Shown: positions 22,187 through 34,863, counted from the first letter of the stretch. The stretch: DNA of 64,000 nt from Camellia lanceoleosa (GCA_025200525.1 CM045770.1:130414200-130478199); one strand, 5' to 3'. Notes: generated from the sequence alone by a model not told the origin. Numbers and translations are program-made.

Positions 22187-23480
22187 AGTATTTCTTTAAC
22201 TTGTCCATGTTGATTGGTTTGGAGAATTCAAGGCCATCTAGGTCCATAAGAATGACAGCTTCACCCGACCAAATTGATTTGATGATGTAAGGACCAGTCC
22301 AATTGGGTCTGAACTTGCCCCTAGGGTCATGGATAGGAGCTCAGTTGTCTTTGAGCACGAAATCCGCTTCTTTCAGATCCTTGGACTTAACTTTCTTGTT
22401 GAAAGCCCTGGCAATCCTACGTTGATAACCTTGGACATGGTACAACGCTTTCAGCCTCCTCTCATCAAACAGCATTAGTTCTTCAAATCTACTCTGCTGC
22501 CAATCCATTTCTGCTATCTGACACTTAGCCATAACCCGTAGTGATGATACCTCAATTTCGATCAGCAGACCAGCCTCCATCCCATGAACCAGAGAATACG
22601 GAGTTGCCCCAGTAGATGTCCGAATTGATGTTCTATAGCCCACAGAGCAAACAACAATTTGTCTAGCCAGTCCCTGTAGGTTTCCACCATCTTCTGCAAA
22701 ATGTGTTTGATATTCTTGTTGGCGGCCTCAAAAGCTCCGTTGGTTTGTAGCCGATATATTGATGACTTATGAAATGCCACATTGAACTTCTCCAACAAGT
22801 CGATCACTTCTTTCTTGAAGTGGGAACCATTGTCTGAAATGATCTCATTCGGGACCCCATAATGACTAATGATGTTATTCCTGATGAACTTGGCTACGTA
22901 TGATGCTTTCAGCACTACGTAAGATTGGGCTTCAACCCACTTTGTAAAATAGTCTATTGCCACCAGGATATACTCATGCCTATTCGAGCCCTTCGGTGTA
23001 ACTTCTCCAATAACATCGATTCCCCAGATTGAAAAAGGCCACAGAAAAGTCATGTTGTACAGCATCGACGACGGAATATTCATGCGATTTGCATAGATTT
23101 GACATTTGTGGCATCGTTGAACAAAACAGATATAATCCTCCTCCATGGTTGACCAGTAATAACCCTGCCTAAGAATCTTCCGAGCTAGCATTACTCCGCT
23201 CATATGTGATCCACACTTTCCTCCATGAATGGCCTCCATTAGGCGCTTTGACTCTTCTTCATCAACGCACAGTTTGTGCATTCCCAGATGGCATCATTTG
23301 TACAATTTACCCCCAAAGATGATAAACTAAGAAGCCATTCGCCATATTTCTCTTTTATCTTTGGCATTTGCCCCTAGTAGATAAGTTTCCTTTTCCAAGA
23401 AGTTCCAGATATCATAATACCAGGGGTTTTGATCTTGAACCTCATCTATCGCAGCGATCAGCTCGTAGGCCGGCAGATAC
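22187..23480 (-). pseudogene. pol: Integrase of element B, frameshifted
   Basis: Integrase inserts the cDNA copy into the genome. On the - strand I see a degenerate zinc-binding region (H at HGG, then CHKCQ; one Cys is Tyr in EEDYICF). The catalytic core follows: first Asp in WGIDVIG, second Asp in ISDNGSHF and Glu in GAFEAANKNIK. The tail has LKDN, RGKFRPNWTGP and MDKLKKYYP. Near 22643 one G of a GGGG run is missing compared with C, shifting the frame inside the core's end. Stops occur upstream of 23281. The core residues survive, so the damage is recent compared with C. Confidence 0.8.
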
Positions 23481-23482
23481 CT

Positions 23483-24133
23483 CTACTCAATAATGACTGG
23501 ACGCATCCATACTCCCAACGGGATGTCTATCATTGATGATAGAGTTGCTAAAGAATTAGCGAACCTGTTGTTCCCCCTTAGGAGGTGGGTAAAGGTTTGT
23601 TTCTCAAACTGAGGAATTAGAACGTCCAAGGTCTGGTGATAGATCTTTATTCTTTCTTCTTTAACTTTCCAGTCTCCTTTTGCTTGAGACACAACAAGAT
23701 TCGAGTCCCCAATGACGTCCAACCGCTTTGCCCCTAGTTCTAGGGTGGCTTCCAAGCCATCGATACATACCTCGTATTCTGCTTTATTATTCGATTCTTT
23801 GAATCGGAGCTTGAAGGCTAAGGGCATGTGGGAATGGTTGGGTGCTATTAGCAATACCCCTATCCCATACCTGTACTGGTTGGACGCTCCATCCAAGTAC
23901 ATAGTCCAAATCTCTTCATTGACCTGCAGAATGGCCTCATCAGGGAACAGATACTCTACTGCTTCGTCTCCCTCTACCGGGTGATCGGCTAGGAACTCTC
24001 CTACCACTCTCCCTTTTACAGACTTGCGAGTCATATACTTCAAATCAAATTCAGAGAGAAGAAGTAGCCAACGAGCTAGCCTACCTATAAGTACTGGTTT
24101 CTCAAAGAGATATTTGATAGGATCTAATTTCAA
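23483..24133 (-). pseudogene. pol: Second RNase H domain of element B
   Basis: About 217 codons are open. The domain follows the RT-linked RNase H and has WTMYLDGASNQ (first Asp), NNKAEYEVCIDGLEA (Glu) and GDSNLVVSQ (Asp). The last acidic residue, ADAL in C, is ANSL here, so the active site is probably lost. Two consecutive RNase H domains mark the Tat clade of Ty3/gypsy. The domain would degrade the RNA of RNA-DNA hybrids in the particle. Confidence 0.8.
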
Positions 24134-24154
24134 AACAAAAATTACGGAATGAGC

Positions 24155-25407
24155 TCACAGGTAGTGCCTCAACTTCCTAGTAGCCCATACCAAGGCTAAG
24201 CAAGCCTTCTCCAGCGGGGTGTAACCGATCTCATATTCCAGCATCTTCTTACTCAGGTAATAGATGGCTTTCTCCACTATATCCTCAGATTCCTGCGCAA
24301 GCATGCAGGCCATTGCTGTGTCGGCTATTGACAGATAAAAAATCAACGGCTTTTCCGACTCTAGCAATGACAACATGGGTGGGTTCTATAGACATTGCTT
24401 AATCTGCTCAAAAACAACCTGGCATCGGTCATCCCATTGAAATTTCTTTCCTTTCTTCAAGAGACCAAATAGTAGTTCACAAGTCGAGGTTAATTTTGCA
24501 ATAAACCACCTTATGAATTGCACTTTACCTAGAAACCCTCGCATCTCCTTTTCAGTCCTTAGTGGTGGCATTTCTAGGATGGCCTTGATCCTGGAAGGAT
24601 CAACCTCAATGCCCCTTTGTGTAATCAAGAACCCCAGCATTTTCTCTGTTGTGACACCAAAAGTGCATTTATGTAGATTTAGCCTCAACTGATAGTCTTT
24701 GATCCATTGGAAAATTTTCTTCAATGCGGTGTAGTGGCCCTCTCTCTCTTTGGATTTGACAATCATGTCGTCCACATATACCTCAACCTCTTTGTGGATC
24801 ATGTCATGCAAGATCGTGGTTGTAGCCCGTTGATAAGTAGCTCCAGCATTTTTCAGACCAAACGACATCACCCTATAGCAGTAGGCTCTCCACGGCGTGG
24901 TGAAGGCAGTCTTCTCCCTATCCTTAGGTCCCATCAAGATCTGGTTGTATTCGGAAAACCCATCCATGAAGGAAAGTAGCGCATGGCCTACGGTGAAGTC
25001 CACCAATTCGTCGATGTGCGGTAATGGAAAGTCGTCCTTCGGACTGGCTCTGTTCAGATCTCTGAAGTCCACACACACCCGAATTTTTCCATCTTTCTTC
25101 GGCACCGGAACAATGTTTGCCAGCCAAGTAGGATACTCAGATACTAGCAAGAACCCCGCATTTATCTGTTTGGTGACCTCTTCCTTGATTTTCAATGCCC
25201 AATCCGAAGCTTCTGCTTGACAGGTCAGGCCTCAAGATCAAGAGGAATCTGGTGCTGTATAATCTCAGGATCTATTCCAAGCATGTCTTTGTAGAACCAC
25301 TCAAAAACATCTTTGAAATCTTTTAATAAAGTGACTAAGCGCTCGCGTTCCTTCGAAGACAATGTGTACCCGATTTGGACCAGACGCGGATCTTTCTCAG
25401 TACCCAC
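24155..25407 (-). pseudogene. pol: Reverse transcriptase and first RNase H of element B
   Basis: RT starts within LVTLLKDFKDVFEWFYKD (about 25345-25290). The open stretch 25195-24386 has all main RT blocks: FRDLNRASPKDDFPLPHID, LLSFMDGFSEY, YCYRVMSFGLKNAGATYQR and the catalytic YVDDMIVKS (near 24780). RNase H follows (LIFYLSIAD, AIYYLSKKM, TPLEKACLALVWATRKLRHYL). Breaks: TGA after LDLEA (25225), a deletion of about 13 bases compared with C near 25200, and a TAG between 24376 and 24386. All three RT catalytic Asp residues are present. Confidence 0.85.
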
Positions 25408-26579
25408 GTTAATTGCAATGATTTCATCACAAGGGTTTTTACAAACCTCTCCTCCTCTCGATCAATTAAAAGTTTCAAAATCGAAGGAATTCTTTCCTCG
25501 TCGTTTTTATCAAAATTTTGAAAGTCATGATCAATGCAATATACAGGTGGCACAGAAAAGTACTCAGAAACAGCAGTGGTACCATTCTCATTAAAAGCTT
25601 CCAGTTTGTCCAATTCCTCAGTTACAACCGACTCAAAAGAAAAGGAAAAAAATGACCTGAACAAAACAACAGCATTCGGGTTATCAACCCCAGGAATACT
25701 AGACTCCGACTCAGAAGAACTGGAATTTGATTCTGACTCCACAGACTCTATGGAATCAGATTCCGGTTCACTACCTGATTCAGAACTATTGGACAAAATG
25801 CCCTCCTCGAACTGGCAAACGAGAGAGGGTGCAATAGATGTATCCAGAATACGACCGGAAGGGTCCACAGCTGATTGATCTCCGATCATGGAAACGATAA
25901 AGTCATCCCCCAAGCTCTTCGGTTCGATCTGATGATCTAAAAGGAGACAGGCCAATGCTACTCCTATCTCAAGTTCACTGCCATTGGACTCATCCTTCAG
26001 ATTGCTCAAATTTCACCGGTAAAAACGATCGATTTCTTTGTAGCTTCATCCTTGCAAATCAGAGGTCAACGAAAATCTCAAAGCTTGGCAAACGCCGCTT
26101 CTCAGAGTTCAACCATGGCTCAGGAAAGCCGCAGAATGGGAAATCTTCCCCCTCCCGGACAAAATGTTCGTTTAGGGTTCCATGAATTGGTCTGTGCACA
26201 AGCTCATAATGCTTTCCACTTTGCTTTGCTTTGGCTCTTCGTGCCATTTCCTTCCATTTTCTTACCCAGTCCTCTTTGGTAGGCGAGTAGCCAAGCCGAA
26301 AGGTATGAGGGTTATATGGCACTTCGGCCAACGCAGGCACGCCCTTCTGGCCATTCTTTCCCAGTCCCATCCTGGGTATATGTTGTAGCTTGTTCATGAG
26401 GTAAACTAATTAAGCACTAACGTACAATCCCTCATCAATAGCTAGAATGTTTTGCACCAACCAAGCCTCAACCAGGGTAAATCTAGACAAGAAGACATCC
26501 TCGTCGTAGTGTACGATTTCTAGTACCGGTGTAGTAACTTCCGGTGAAGGATATATGGAAGAATTCCCAAAAATGATGG
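25408..26579 (-). pseudogene. pol: PR-RT linker of element B with acidic serine-rich segment
   Basis: After protease the frame continues through LGYSPTKEDWVRKWKEMARR and a GFPEPWLNSEKR segment. Then comes a low-complexity Ser/Glu/Asp block (about 25650-25830) and a CIDHDFQNFDKNDEE segment before RT. Ogre elements are known to carry an intron between PR and RT; I see no clear intron here because C is nearly open through the region. A one-base deletion near 25433 shifts the frame just before RT. The + strand frame at 25534-25878 is only the shadow of the acidic block. Confidence 0.65.
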
Positions 26580-27566
26580 CTACCCTTTTCCCATAGGGTA
26601 CTTCAGCATCTGATGCAAGGTGAAAGAAACAGCTTTCACTTGGTGCAGCCATGGCCATCCAAGGAGCAAATTAAAAGTGGTCGAAACATCTAAGACGTGA
26701 AACTCAATATCATGTTGTGTCAGGCCAACTTGCACTCTGACTTGCACTGTTCCCATCACTTCCCGACTTGTGTTGTCGTAAGCCCGGATCACCTGGATCG
26801 TCGGTACAAAATCCGCGAGCTTCAAGCCAATAGCATAGGCCGTGCGTGATGGACACACATTAATTGCAGACCCGGTATCAACCAAGACTACTGGTATCCA
26901 CTTCTGTTTACATTCAACAGAGATGTATAGTGGTTTGTTATGCGCAGAGCCCTCGGGCAGCAATTCCTTATCTGTGAAGGTCAAAGTCGGAGAAACACCT
27001 CCCAGAAAGACAAGTCCCACTATTTGTTCAGGAGTTGTGTCGATAGAGAGTTTAGCCTTATCCATTGTCAATAATACAGCTTGCCGGTGCACGTGTAAAG
27101 CCATGAGCAAATCCCAAATGGATATGTCTACTTGGATCTTCTTTAGCTGCTTTAGTATAGCTTCTTCTTCTACCAGTTTCTCCTTCTGTTTTTCCGTCTC
27201 CTTATCTTTTCCAAATGCTTCTGGTTGGTCTAGATGTGGAGGTTTAAAATACCACCCACTCCAAGTCATGTGATCAACTTCCTCGGAATACCATGTATCA
27301 TCTGGCAAATTATGTCCCCAATCTTCATCAGTGTGGCAAGACGCAAGTCATCGTCTTCCTACCACATTCCTCCGACAACCGACAAGCAACTATCCAGTTC
27401 CGTTGTAACTATTCCTGCATCCACATCACAGCCAGTCCCTACAGGGCCTTTGGCTTTTCTAGCCTTCTGATCATTCCCATCACTTTCGTGTTTGAACTGC
27501 TTCAGTGTGGCCTCCTGCTCTGTATCAGCTGTACAAATGCTACCCAGTTCCTTAGCACAATTCTTA
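26580..27566 (-). pseudogene. pol: Aspartic protease of element B
   Basis: The open frame 27308-26580 contains the retropepsin motif VDTGSAINVC (D-T-G intact), the flap-like region and FNLLLGWPWLHQVKA at the end. Upstream the WYFKPPHLDQPEAFGK segment matches C at 40035-40080. The piece 27309-27566 continues the gag-PR spacer in a broken frame and is cut by the solo LTR at 27572. The protease would process the Gag-Pol polyprotein. It is better preserved than its counterpart in C. Confidence 0.8.
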
Positions 27567-27571
27567 GTACC
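27567..27571. repeat. Target site duplication GTACC, left copy
   Basis: Identical five bases lie directly outside both LTR ends; the right copy is at 30365-30369. Removing the solo LTR and one copy restores the gag-PR spacer of B. Confidence 0.85.
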
Positions 27572-28594
27572 TGTGATACCCCGGTCCCGTAGTATGCTAA
27601 ATTTGTCCTTAATTCGAGTATGATTACGTGTTTAACATGACTTTGTGTGCCATTGTGTGATAATATGTGATTTTGAAATTCTATCTATTCACCGTAGGAA
27701 TATCTGTTTAAGTAATCTGCTTTGAAAATTAAATTGAGGGCCCTATCGGCCACAGAACCCGAAATTGATTACGCCATTGTGATTGGTATAATTTTTAGAG
27801 CCTACGGTTAAATTTAATTGAAAATTGATTCGGGCCAAATTAAATCGATTAAATTGATGAATTAGAGCCCAACTACTTTATTATTATAATATTGGCCTTA
27901 GTGGGTTTTGTTGTCAAGGCTTTAAACACTCAATCTCTCTCTCCTTAGCCTCATTTTGATTGATGATAAACTAAGAAAAGAGAGGAGAGGGTCGGTTGGA
28001 AGAAGAGAGAGTAGGAGATTGAGGGTTTGGCTTAAAGCTTGGAAATTTTGGAGTTTTAGCTCAAGAATTGGACTTCTAGGTAAGCCATTGACTCTTAAAT
28101 TCATGAATTGAACTTGTAATCTTGTGAGCTCAAAGTATTTTTGTGACCAAGAGCATGATTTAAATTGGTTTTGATGAGATATGATCATGCATGCATAGAA
28201 TTGCTTTTGAATTGCCACAAGTTGCATAATCTAGCATGTATCATGTCAATTAAGCAAGATTTGAAGTTTGATTATGCATGCAAACTTGGTTTGTTGAGCT
28301 TTGACACCATTTGCATCTTTTGAAATGAAAATAAAGTCAAGATGACCATGCATGTTTGAATAATTGAGGATGGGAGCTTGAAATGCATGAATATACATGA
28401 TAGGGTTGAATTTGGTGTCAATTTGAGACATGCAAGTGTGTAATCCTTGAAACTGAGCTCCTTAACAATGTGTTTTGGTGTTTGTACCTTGTTAGTATGA
28501 ATATATGGGAACTTTGAGCCTCAGAAAGCATGAAAAATGGGCTGGAAATTTGAGTTGGAGCTTAAGAATTTAATCTGGAAAACCCAGATTTTTT

Positions 28595-28825
28595 ACGTCC
28601 GCTCGAGCGGGGGTAAGTGCCGCTCGAGCGGAGAAATTGAGCTCCCAGCATTTTTTCAGACATGGTTCCTGCTCGAGCGGGGAAGTTGAAGTTCGAGCGG
28701 GGAGCCATCTAGACAGGCAGTCCGCTCAAGTGGCCGAGTGCATGCTCGAGCGGAAATTTGGGATAACCAGTACTTTTGCAGGCTTAAGGGTCCGCTCGAG
28801 CGGGGGATCCCACGCTCGAGCGGGG
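28595..28825. repeat. Cluster of CCGCTCGAGCGG palindromes in the solo LTR
   Basis: About eight copies or near copies of the 12-bp palindrome CCGCTCGAGCGG occur in 230 bp (for example at 28600, 28621, 28671, 28799 and 28813). They are separated by unrelated sequence of 10-60 bases. The surrounding LTR is A/T-rich, so the block stands out in composition. Confidence 0.75.
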
Positions 28826-29163
28826 CCCTGTTTTCTGAAATTCTGAAAATGCATTATGTGTTCTGTTTTTCCGTTCTCTTTCACTTGTAAGCACTCTTAG
28901 GCATATGTTAAGCATTGTAAATGAGTTAATGAGATAAGAATAAAGCCTAAAGAGGAATATGTGAATTAAAGAACGGATTAAACTGTTGGTGACCCTTTTG
29001 TGTTCATGAAATGTGTAGGGTCAAGCTCCGGGGCAAATCCACAAGCCAATCACTGTGAGTAATATCGATATTCGAATGCTTGTGAATGTCCAATTGTTTA
29101 TTCCCTTATAAGCTTTATGAGTTGCTAATTGGGATTGTGGACAAAAGTCTGACATGAATAAAT

Positions 29164-29745
29164 GAATGGACCGAAGGTCGTTTTGATAAACACAAATGGA
29201 CCAAAGGTCGTTTTGATAGAATTGAATGGACCGAAGGTCGTTTTGATAGAAATGAATGGACCGAAGGTCGTTTTGACATATATGAATGGACCAAAGATCG
29301 TTTTGACATATATGGATGGACCAAAGGTCGTTTGACTTTTATTGATGGACCGAAGGTCGTTTTGACATGAATGAGTGGGCCGAAGGCCGTTTTGACATAA
29401 ATGAGTGGGCCGAAGGCCGTTTTGACATGTATGAATGGACCAAAGGTCGTTTTGACATATATGGATGGACCAAAGGTCGTTTGACTTATATGGATGGACC
29501 GAAGGTCGTTTTGACATGATTGAGTGGGCCGAAGGCTGTTTTGACATAAATGAGTGGGCCGAAGGCCATTTTGACATGTATGAATGGACCAAAGGTCGTT
29601 TTGACATATATCGATGGACCAAAGGTCATTTGACTTATACGGATGGACCGAAGGTCATTTTGACATGAATGAGTGGCCCGAGGGCCGTTTTGATATAAAT
29701 GATCAGGCTGAAGGCCGTTTTGACATGAATGGAAAGCTGAATGGG
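29164..29745. repeat. About 30-bp tandem repeat with 149-bp higher-order period, in the solo LTR
   Basis: About 19 copies of GAATGGACCGAAGGTCGTTT plus TGACATATAT are present. Variants recur in a fixed order of five (GGATGGACC, GATGGACC, GAGTGGGCC, GAGTGGGCC, GAATGGACC). They start at 29314, 29463 and 29612, so blocks of five units (149 bp) were duplicated. The 165-codon - strand frame across it is repeat translation, not a gene. Confidence 0.85.
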
Positions 29746-30369
29746 CCAAAGGCCAGAATGTTGAAACTACAAGTGACTTGATTTGAAATTCGTATAGTTA
29801 TACATTTGTTAAATAGAAATATGAATTGGGCCCCAGGCCGTTTGGAACCTGTTGTTCTACATTGTTATGTAACTTCTGTATTTGATATTATTCACTGGGC
29901 TATCGCTCACGCTCATTCATGTGTTTGTAGTTGAGCCAAGGGAAGCCCACACCCAGCCCCAATGAAATCTGCCAGGAACAACATGAGTTTTGGGAAAGTC
30001 AGCATTGTGTCTCACGCACGAGACCTATCCTTGCCATTTTGTTATGTATTAGTATTTTGTCTTGTTGGCAAGGACTTTGTGTATATTTGTGTATAGTCTG
30101 TTATGGGTTGACTTAGTTTGGATGATCCTGTCCGTAAAGAATTTTATGGCACTGTGTTTTGTCGTGGGTTATTAAGGTATATGAGTATGGTTTGTTTTGA
30201 AGTGCATATAAGCATGGCTCTATGGACAAAGTTTTTAATTTCTGCTTCCGTTTGGCCCCTTTACTCTGTTGAGTTACGTCTGTTTTGGTTTGAGGCCATA
30301 AGTAATCTTAGGATTACTGGCAGGTTATGTCCTTAACCCATAGGGGCGGGTTCGGGTCATGACAGTACC

Positions 30370-32313
30370 GGTGCTCTCCGACAACTTTCCCTGGTCGTCG
30401 ACCATTCCGACCATTACAGCAGTCCCCGTTTCTGACTGTTCCTACTTTAGTTGAGACCCCTCATCAACATCCGGTTCATCACTGGGCCACCCCGTATTAT
30501 CCGTTGATCCGTTCATATCGAACCAGCCAATCTGTACACTCCCCAAGCCTTGTTCATCGAAGAACTGTAGATTGCTGATGTCCTCCTCGAGCTCGACTAG
30601 GTCATCCAGTCCTTGGCTTGATCCGCCCTCCTAGACTACATTAACCTCTATTCCTGTCAATAATTCGACCCCTGGCCTAGCCTGACTGGTTGGCACAATG
30701 TAGCGGCACGGGTTGTATCCCTCTTCAGTTAAGCTCATGGAGCCCTCGGGCATGCCTTCTTCTACCACCACGCCACGAGTTGAGTTCGGATATGGACGTG
30801 CTCACCATGCACAAGTCTGTGCTTTCTAAGATGAACAGCGCCGGCTTAGGTAGGTGGGAGGGGGTGATGTATATACTGAGGTCGTATGAAACAGCCAGTG
30901 TTTGGATAAGGTTTATTTGCCGAGGTGGGGGGGCCTGGTTATATGGTGGAAGGGGTTTTGTAGTGACGTTAGGCTTTTAAGGAAGCACTATCACTTTATT
31001 GTCAATGAGATTCTGAATTTCATGACGCAATCTAAAGCACAAGTCAGTATCATGACCATGCTACTGGTGGAAGGCGCAATATTTAGCTAGGTTGTGTGTA
31101 GGAGGGAGGCGATTAGGCAATGGGCATAACTCTAGGGGCTTCAGATGCCTTTTTTTGATTAGGAGCCTCAAGGCTGCTGATAGAGACATGTAAAGTGAAG
31201 TGAAAATCGTCTAGCCTCGGGGTTAATGCTTCACGGCTTGTGAGGTTGTGTCGGATATACCAGCAAAGGGGTTAGCAGTTTTTGGTGTGGTGGCGACCAT
31301 ACCAACATCAAAAGACCTTGCAGCTGCATTACTACTCATAGCTGCATTAGAACTGTGTGTGAATGCCCTCTTGGGCTGCTCTTTATCATGGTCTATCAGA
31401 CCCTGCTTCATTGCATCCTCTATTTGCACCCATGTTTCATGGAGATCGACAAATGTTGATAGAGGTAAGACTATCATCTTCTATAGCAGTCTCGGTTGCA
31501 AGTTACGGACCACCATTCGGATCTGGTCCTTCTCAGTGAGTCAAGTGGTCATCATGGAGGCCTTGGCCTTCCACTGGGTTACAAAATCAGAGAATCCCTA
31601 CTTCTGCTCTTGGTGGGTTGCTTCGAGATCACGAGTTGCGATCGCAATCTGTGTATTATACGAGTACTACAGTATGAAGGCCTCTGTCATTTCTTCCCAA
31701 TTCTTTTTCACAGAATCCTCAAGTTTAATGTACTAGATGGCCGCAATATCGGACAAGGTCCGACCAAAGAGGGATAATTTCTACAGTCTAGTTAGGCCCA
31801 TTGGCCGCAGAATATCTGAAAATAGCCGCAAATGGACCATAGGATCACCCGAACCATCAAAGCAGTCTACATGCGGCATTTTAAACCTGTCTGGTAATAT
31901 CACAGCTATATCAGTATAGCCGTCCTCTATATCTGGGATCGAATTAACACCTGAGCTCATTTAAAAAGCTTCTCAAGTTTGCTCACTTTTAGCACATTAG
32001 GGTCGACCTCAAACTCAAACGATGCCTCCATTGGGTAAACCGGTGCTTTGGAAGTCTGGGGTGGAACTAACTCTGTCGGAATGTCCGCATTCTCCTGGAC
32101 ATTAGTTCTAACCCCGAGTATTGGAACCTTGATTGGGGATGGATGTAAAGAAGAAGCTGCCGCTTGTTGTGGTTATTGTTGCTGTAACCTAGTAATCAAC
32201 TCAACCTGTTGGGCTACTATTTCTGCTTGGCGAGCGGTGACTTTCGTTTGACGGGCAACATAGAACAACATAACTTCAATAGTTTGTTGGAGTTGACGTA
32301 ACATATCTTCCAT
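30370..32313 (-). pseudogene. gag: gag of element B, decayed
   Basis: The start ATG (32313) is placed by the matching MEDMLRQLQQTIE opening of C at 37743. Recognisable parts in order are the coiled-coil-like N-terminus, PVYPMEASFEFEVDPN and the matrix/capsid-like region 31940-31480 in several frames. They continue with STFVDLHETWVQIEDAMKQG (31480-31400), NPFAG (near 31260) and a zinc-knuckle segment CAFHQ-HGHDTDLC (about 31090-31040) broken by a stop. SIYITPSHLPKPALF follows near 30860. Many stops and at least one frameshift make it non-functional. The final part is separated from PR by the solo LTR. Confidence 0.7.
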
Positions 32314-33255
32314 GTTGACTGGGAGGATTTGAACTGCCGGAACCAACGAATACTCTCTGTCTAGAGTAGAAGTAGATGATTAGGCCTGACTGGGCACAGG
32401 TGAGCTAAATGGTGACTGTTGAACTGGCAAATTCTACAGAACCCTCCTCCGTCTAGTAACCAACGGGAGCGATACAAACACAGATCCCCAGATCGGTAAA
32501 TCCTTCTAACTCGGGTCCAGAGTGCTTGGGGGGTAACTGGCTTGTCTGAAGCAATCATGACAAACTACCTTGCAAAAAGAAAATAAAGCAAAAGAAACAG
32601 AAATCAGAAACTGCATAGCACCTGGGCTCTGATAGAAACAACACACAGTTACAATCAAAAGTTGGAGAACTGCACTCAAACACTGATTTCTACCCTAAAA
32701 CTGATATCCTCAAATTGATACCCAAACTTGCAACTGTATACATTCCTGCAAAGTTTCACTCTAAAAGCACGTATCAAGCAAGTGAGGGTCAAAACAACCC
32801 TATGATGGGGTAGGGTTACCCTATCCTAATTTCGTCAGGAACTAGGGATAACTATGCAAACAAGCAGTTTCAAACAATTCTTGCATTCGGGTAAGCAACC
32901 TGTTCTATTTTGGAATAGTCTCTATGGCTTCTAATACGCAACTAGGTTAACTGGTCAAAAAGGGGTACCTTAGCAAGACCACCTAATATACCTCTTGCTC
33001 CTAACACCGAGAAGTGAAAGGAGGATCAAATGATACAGCGGTAGTCCAGATCCAAGGCTTGTGTTCCTATCATGGCAGAGCCCGTAACCGGTCAGCATTT
33101 TCGCAAGCTTTTCCAAGCAAGCCTCCGGCAAACCATTCAAGAATAGCAGATGGCAAACACTATGACTTAAGCGCACCATGCAAATGCAAATGCAAAGAAA
33201 CACATAAGTGTAGATAAAACAACAAATCATGATTTTCAAGTCAAGTTCTCTAAGT
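32314..33255 (-). other. Leader of element B, no convincing gene
   Basis: This matches the leaders of A (1975-2880) and D on the - strand. Only short frames are present. The run 32770-32840 carries the 'cctatgatggggtagggtt' block found near 2410 and 37240. Confidence 0.6.
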
Positions 33256-33272
33256 CCCCAGCGGAGTCGCCA
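33256..33272 (-). other. Primer binding site of element B
   Basis: On the - strand it reads TGGCGACTCCGCTGGGG, five bases after the LTR end. It begins TGG as expected for pairing with a tRNA CCA end. The sequence is of the Arg type used by Ogre elements; the exact isoacceptor cannot be fixed without a tRNA set. Confidence 0.85.
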
Positions 33273-34760
33273 GAAACTATAGCTCGACTTTTTCACGCCC
33301 TCTTTCGGAGAGCTTGAATTGGTCCTACAGTTCGGACTCCTATCACAGTTCTGAATCTAGTCTCACAAGTGCAATGTGAAACTGATAAACACCAAAGAGT
33401 CCAATCTGACAAATCATTTTGGAAAATCGATTTTAAATCAAATAATGCCAAAATTGGACTGCTTAGCCAGATTATACAGTCACCACCTAAATATTTTGTC
33501 TTGGGGGAAATTTAGGAAACCCTGACTCGTGCCAAAGGCCACTGTCCATCATCACCAAAGTTGCCTCGGCAAGGGAACTTGGGTACGAGGGGGGAAGATC
33601 ATGAAATAAGCACCCCCGCTCGCCCGATCAAAAGATCGGCCTCTACTAATCATGATATGTTCTTTTATAAACCTCATGTGTTCTTATCCGGTTATTAGCT
33701 AACATTACTATGTGACGCACACAAGCAAGTATAGACTATGTCGCAAGAATTGGAACATTCCAAACCATGTTTGTTTGTGAAAATGATTTGAATTTGCCAC
33801 CCTCAAGTGGGCTTAAAAGATGCAGATTTGCCACCTCAAGTGGGCTTAAAACACACATTCATTGAACTGTTCCAATTCAAGTAACAAAGTCTCCATCCAC
33901 AGGCATTCATGCAGTTTAGCATTTAAGCATATAGCCTCATGGCAAGCATGCGAAGCATGGCAATCGCACTCATGCAAGCATGCTAAAGCATAAAAGCTTA
34001 CCGAGTACTCCATGCCAAAACAAAAACTAGTTAGAAAAATACATGATGCTAACTATACAAGATGCCTAATGCAACACGTGCAATAATGCAATTAATAGGC
34101 TCGGCTACTAATATGGCATTTGCAACACTTTGATAGCATGCCTTGAAACATGTATTCAAAGAAGTATTGAAATTGACAATGCAGTTTGAATGATGTGCCG
34201 AGCCTCGGTGCATGCAAAACAAATGAATGGATGCAAACATGCAAGCATAAGGTATATTAATTGAAAATGATCCCTAATCTAATCATCGAAAATGATTAAA
34301 TAAAAGAGAGAAAGACGCGGGGTTGGAAGACATGCACATACGCACGCACACTTATTACAACATTACGCCATCGCGAATGAGGGTCCAAATGAATAAGCTA
34401 ACTAGCTACGCTAATTAACTAACTATCACAAACCAAAACTAATTAACTATTCTAGCTAATTATTACACAAATTGAAACAAATTAACTAACTATTCTAAGC
34501 AAGCTAAATATTACAAACCAAATTAAACCAATTAATTACAACACTTGTATGAATGAAATAGTTAACCTATTCTAATCTAACAAAGGTGACTAAATGGCCT
34601 CGAGGGCGAGGGACGCATGCATGTTCGGTTGTTCCTCCTGAAAATGCCATTGTCTTGCCATCAGATGCCCCTGTTTGCATTCGTTTGATCACTAAAAATT
34701 GTGCCAACTCCCAAAATGCCTCTACTCCAACTCAGGAGCACATTTGGTGCAAAAATTGAC

Positions 34761-34863
34761 TGGTAGCCAGTCGGTCACAAAAAGTTGGTTGTTGGCTATC
34801 TCAACTGGCCAGTCGGCCACTCCAAGTGGCTGTCGGCCACTAAAACTGGCCGGTCAGCCACCA
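34761..34863 (-). promoter_or_regulatory. Dyad cluster, inner LTR site (element B)
   Basis: Five to six GGCC words (GTCGGCCAC, CTGGCCGGTCAGCCAC) occur at the position equivalent to 12411-12509 in A. Confidence 0.5.

Larger units (their letters stand above)
27572..30364. mobile_element. Solo LTR (2.79 kb) of a different Ty3/gypsy family, nested in element B
   Basis: It begins TGTGATACCCCGGTCCC and ends GGGTTCGGGTCATGACA (TG...CA), flanked on both sides by the 5-bp target duplication GTACC (27567-27571 and 30365-30369). There is no interior, primer site or polypurine tract, so it is a solo LTR left by recombination of the two LTRs. The ends and length recall Tekay/Del-type chromoviruses, but this is not proven. 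It contains a cluster of CTCGAGCGG palindromes and a 30-bp satellite-like array. It separates gag from protease in B. Confidence 0.85.

Noticed and set aside
25534..25878. + strand acidic frame
   Set aside because: It is the shadow of the Ser/Glu/Asp-rich linker coded on the - strand of B.
29125..29622. 165-codon - strand frame
   Set aside because: It is made wholly of the 30-bp tandem repeat; the protein is a repeat translation.
33256..33272. tRNA gene
   Set aside because: Only the complement of a tRNA 3' end is present, directly after an LTR: a primer binding site.
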